From Bacillota bacterium (GTDB taxonomy: Bacteria; Bacillota; Bacilli; Alicyclobacillales; SLC66), in contig JAKADD010000147.1 of the NCBI GenBank assembly GCA_021820825.1, forward strand, positions 1-6,347: a stretch of 6,347 nucleotides of DNA, written 5' to 3'. The first letter of the stretch is position 1; each line of letters begins with the position of its first letter. The translations under genes and the position numbers were made by a program. Shown here piece by piece: positions 6,070 through 6,347 of the stretch. The notes under the pieces are model-generated. The model saw nothing but the letters and a program-made list of their open reading frames with translations, searched no databases and was not told where the DNA came from.

Positions 6070-6347
6070 ACCCTTGCGGCGGTTGGTCAGCGCAACCGCC
6101 GACGGCAAGCTTGCAGGCGGCGCAAGACTGATCGCCGTCGCCAGCGGGAAAGGGGGCGTGGGCAAATCCAATATTGTGCTGAATCTGGCCTTGGCCCTGG
6201 CTGATTGCGGGAGCCGTGTCGCGATTATTGACGGCGATCTGGGGTTTTCCAACCTGGACATCCTGTTGGGGGTGCGTCCAAAGTATAGTCTGCAGGATGT
6301 TTTGGACCACCGAATTGGATTGGCGGACGCTTTTGCCAAAGGGCCGC
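6053..6347 (+). CDS. flhG: Flagellar number regulator FlhG (MinD-like ATPase), 3' end missing
   Basis: FlhG (also called YlxH or FleN) is a MinD/ParA-type ATPase that works with FlhF to control number and placement of flagella. Ninety-eight residues are visible before the window edge; the family is usually about 270-300. The N-terminus contains DQAEPLR (residues 3-9), matching the DQAxxLR motif through which FlhG stimulates FlhF GTPase activity. It is followed by the deviant Walker A motif SGKGGVGKS (31-39) with both lysines, K33 and K38, and by AIIDGDLGFSNLDILLG (from A57), the usual MinD-family block with its aspartates. The start overlaps flhF by 17 nt behind a strong ribosome binding site. 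The DQAxxLR motif and the position right after flhF separate it from MinD or ParA. Chemotaxis genes such as cheB would be expected next, but lie outside the window. Confidence 0.95.
   Translation, partial: MPDQAEPLRRLVSATADGKLAGGARLIAVASGKGGVGKSNIVLNLALALADCGSRVAIIDGDLGFSNLDILLGVRPKYSLQDVLDHRIGLADAFAKGP

Noticed and set aside
6053..6347. minD or parA instead of flhG
   Set aside because: The DQAxxLR motif at the N-terminus and the overlap with flhF are specific to FlhG.

Overview
The window is a stretch of a bacterial flagellar operon, with every gene on the + strand. It carries fliP (3' part only), fliQ, fliR, flhB, flhA, flhF and flhG (5' part only). Gene order, the 89-residue FliQ, the 677-residue FlhA and the close similarity of FliQ and FlhA to the Bacillus subtilis proteins all point to a Bacillota (Firmicutes) fla/che-type operon. 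Base composition looks moderately GC-rich (mid-to-upper 50s percent by eye), higher than Bacillus. A moderately GC-rich spore-forming lineage such as the Alicyclobacillaceae would fit, but this is a guess; the sequence supports only 'flagellated Bacillota' with confidence.

Layout: 1-525 is the C-terminal three quarters of FliP. A 47-nt spacer holds a small hairpin and a clear Shine-Dalgarno site that fixes the fliQ start at 573. fliR follows 3 nt after fliQ. flhB overlaps the end of fliR (stop and start fused as TGATG). A 45-nt spacer leads to flhA (2753-4786). flhF begins with GTG inside the flhA stop (TAGTG). flhG starts at 6053, 17 nt before the end of flhF, behind a strong Shine-Dalgarno site, and runs off the right edge. 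There is no gene-free stretch longer than about 50 nt, and I saw no RNA gene, mobile element, CRISPR array, internal promoter or terminator.

How they work together: FliP, FliQ and FliR form the helical core of the flagellar type III export gate. FlhB wraps this core and sets the switch in substrate specificity through self-cleavage at NPTH. FlhA forms the ring that docks substrates and chaperones and couples export to the proton-motive force. FlhF (SRP-type GTPase) and FlhG (MinD-type ATPase) control where and how many flagella are assembled. FlhG here carries the N-terminal DQAxxLR motif known to stimulate FlhF GTPase activity.

All genes look intact and canonical. I did not find a new system. 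The items worth a second look are small: a frame-breaking 10-bp tandem repeat and an in-frame 17-bp direct repeat in the disordered linker of FlhF, tightly fused start/stop junctions with one weak GTG start, and possible mini-ORFs in the two spacers.
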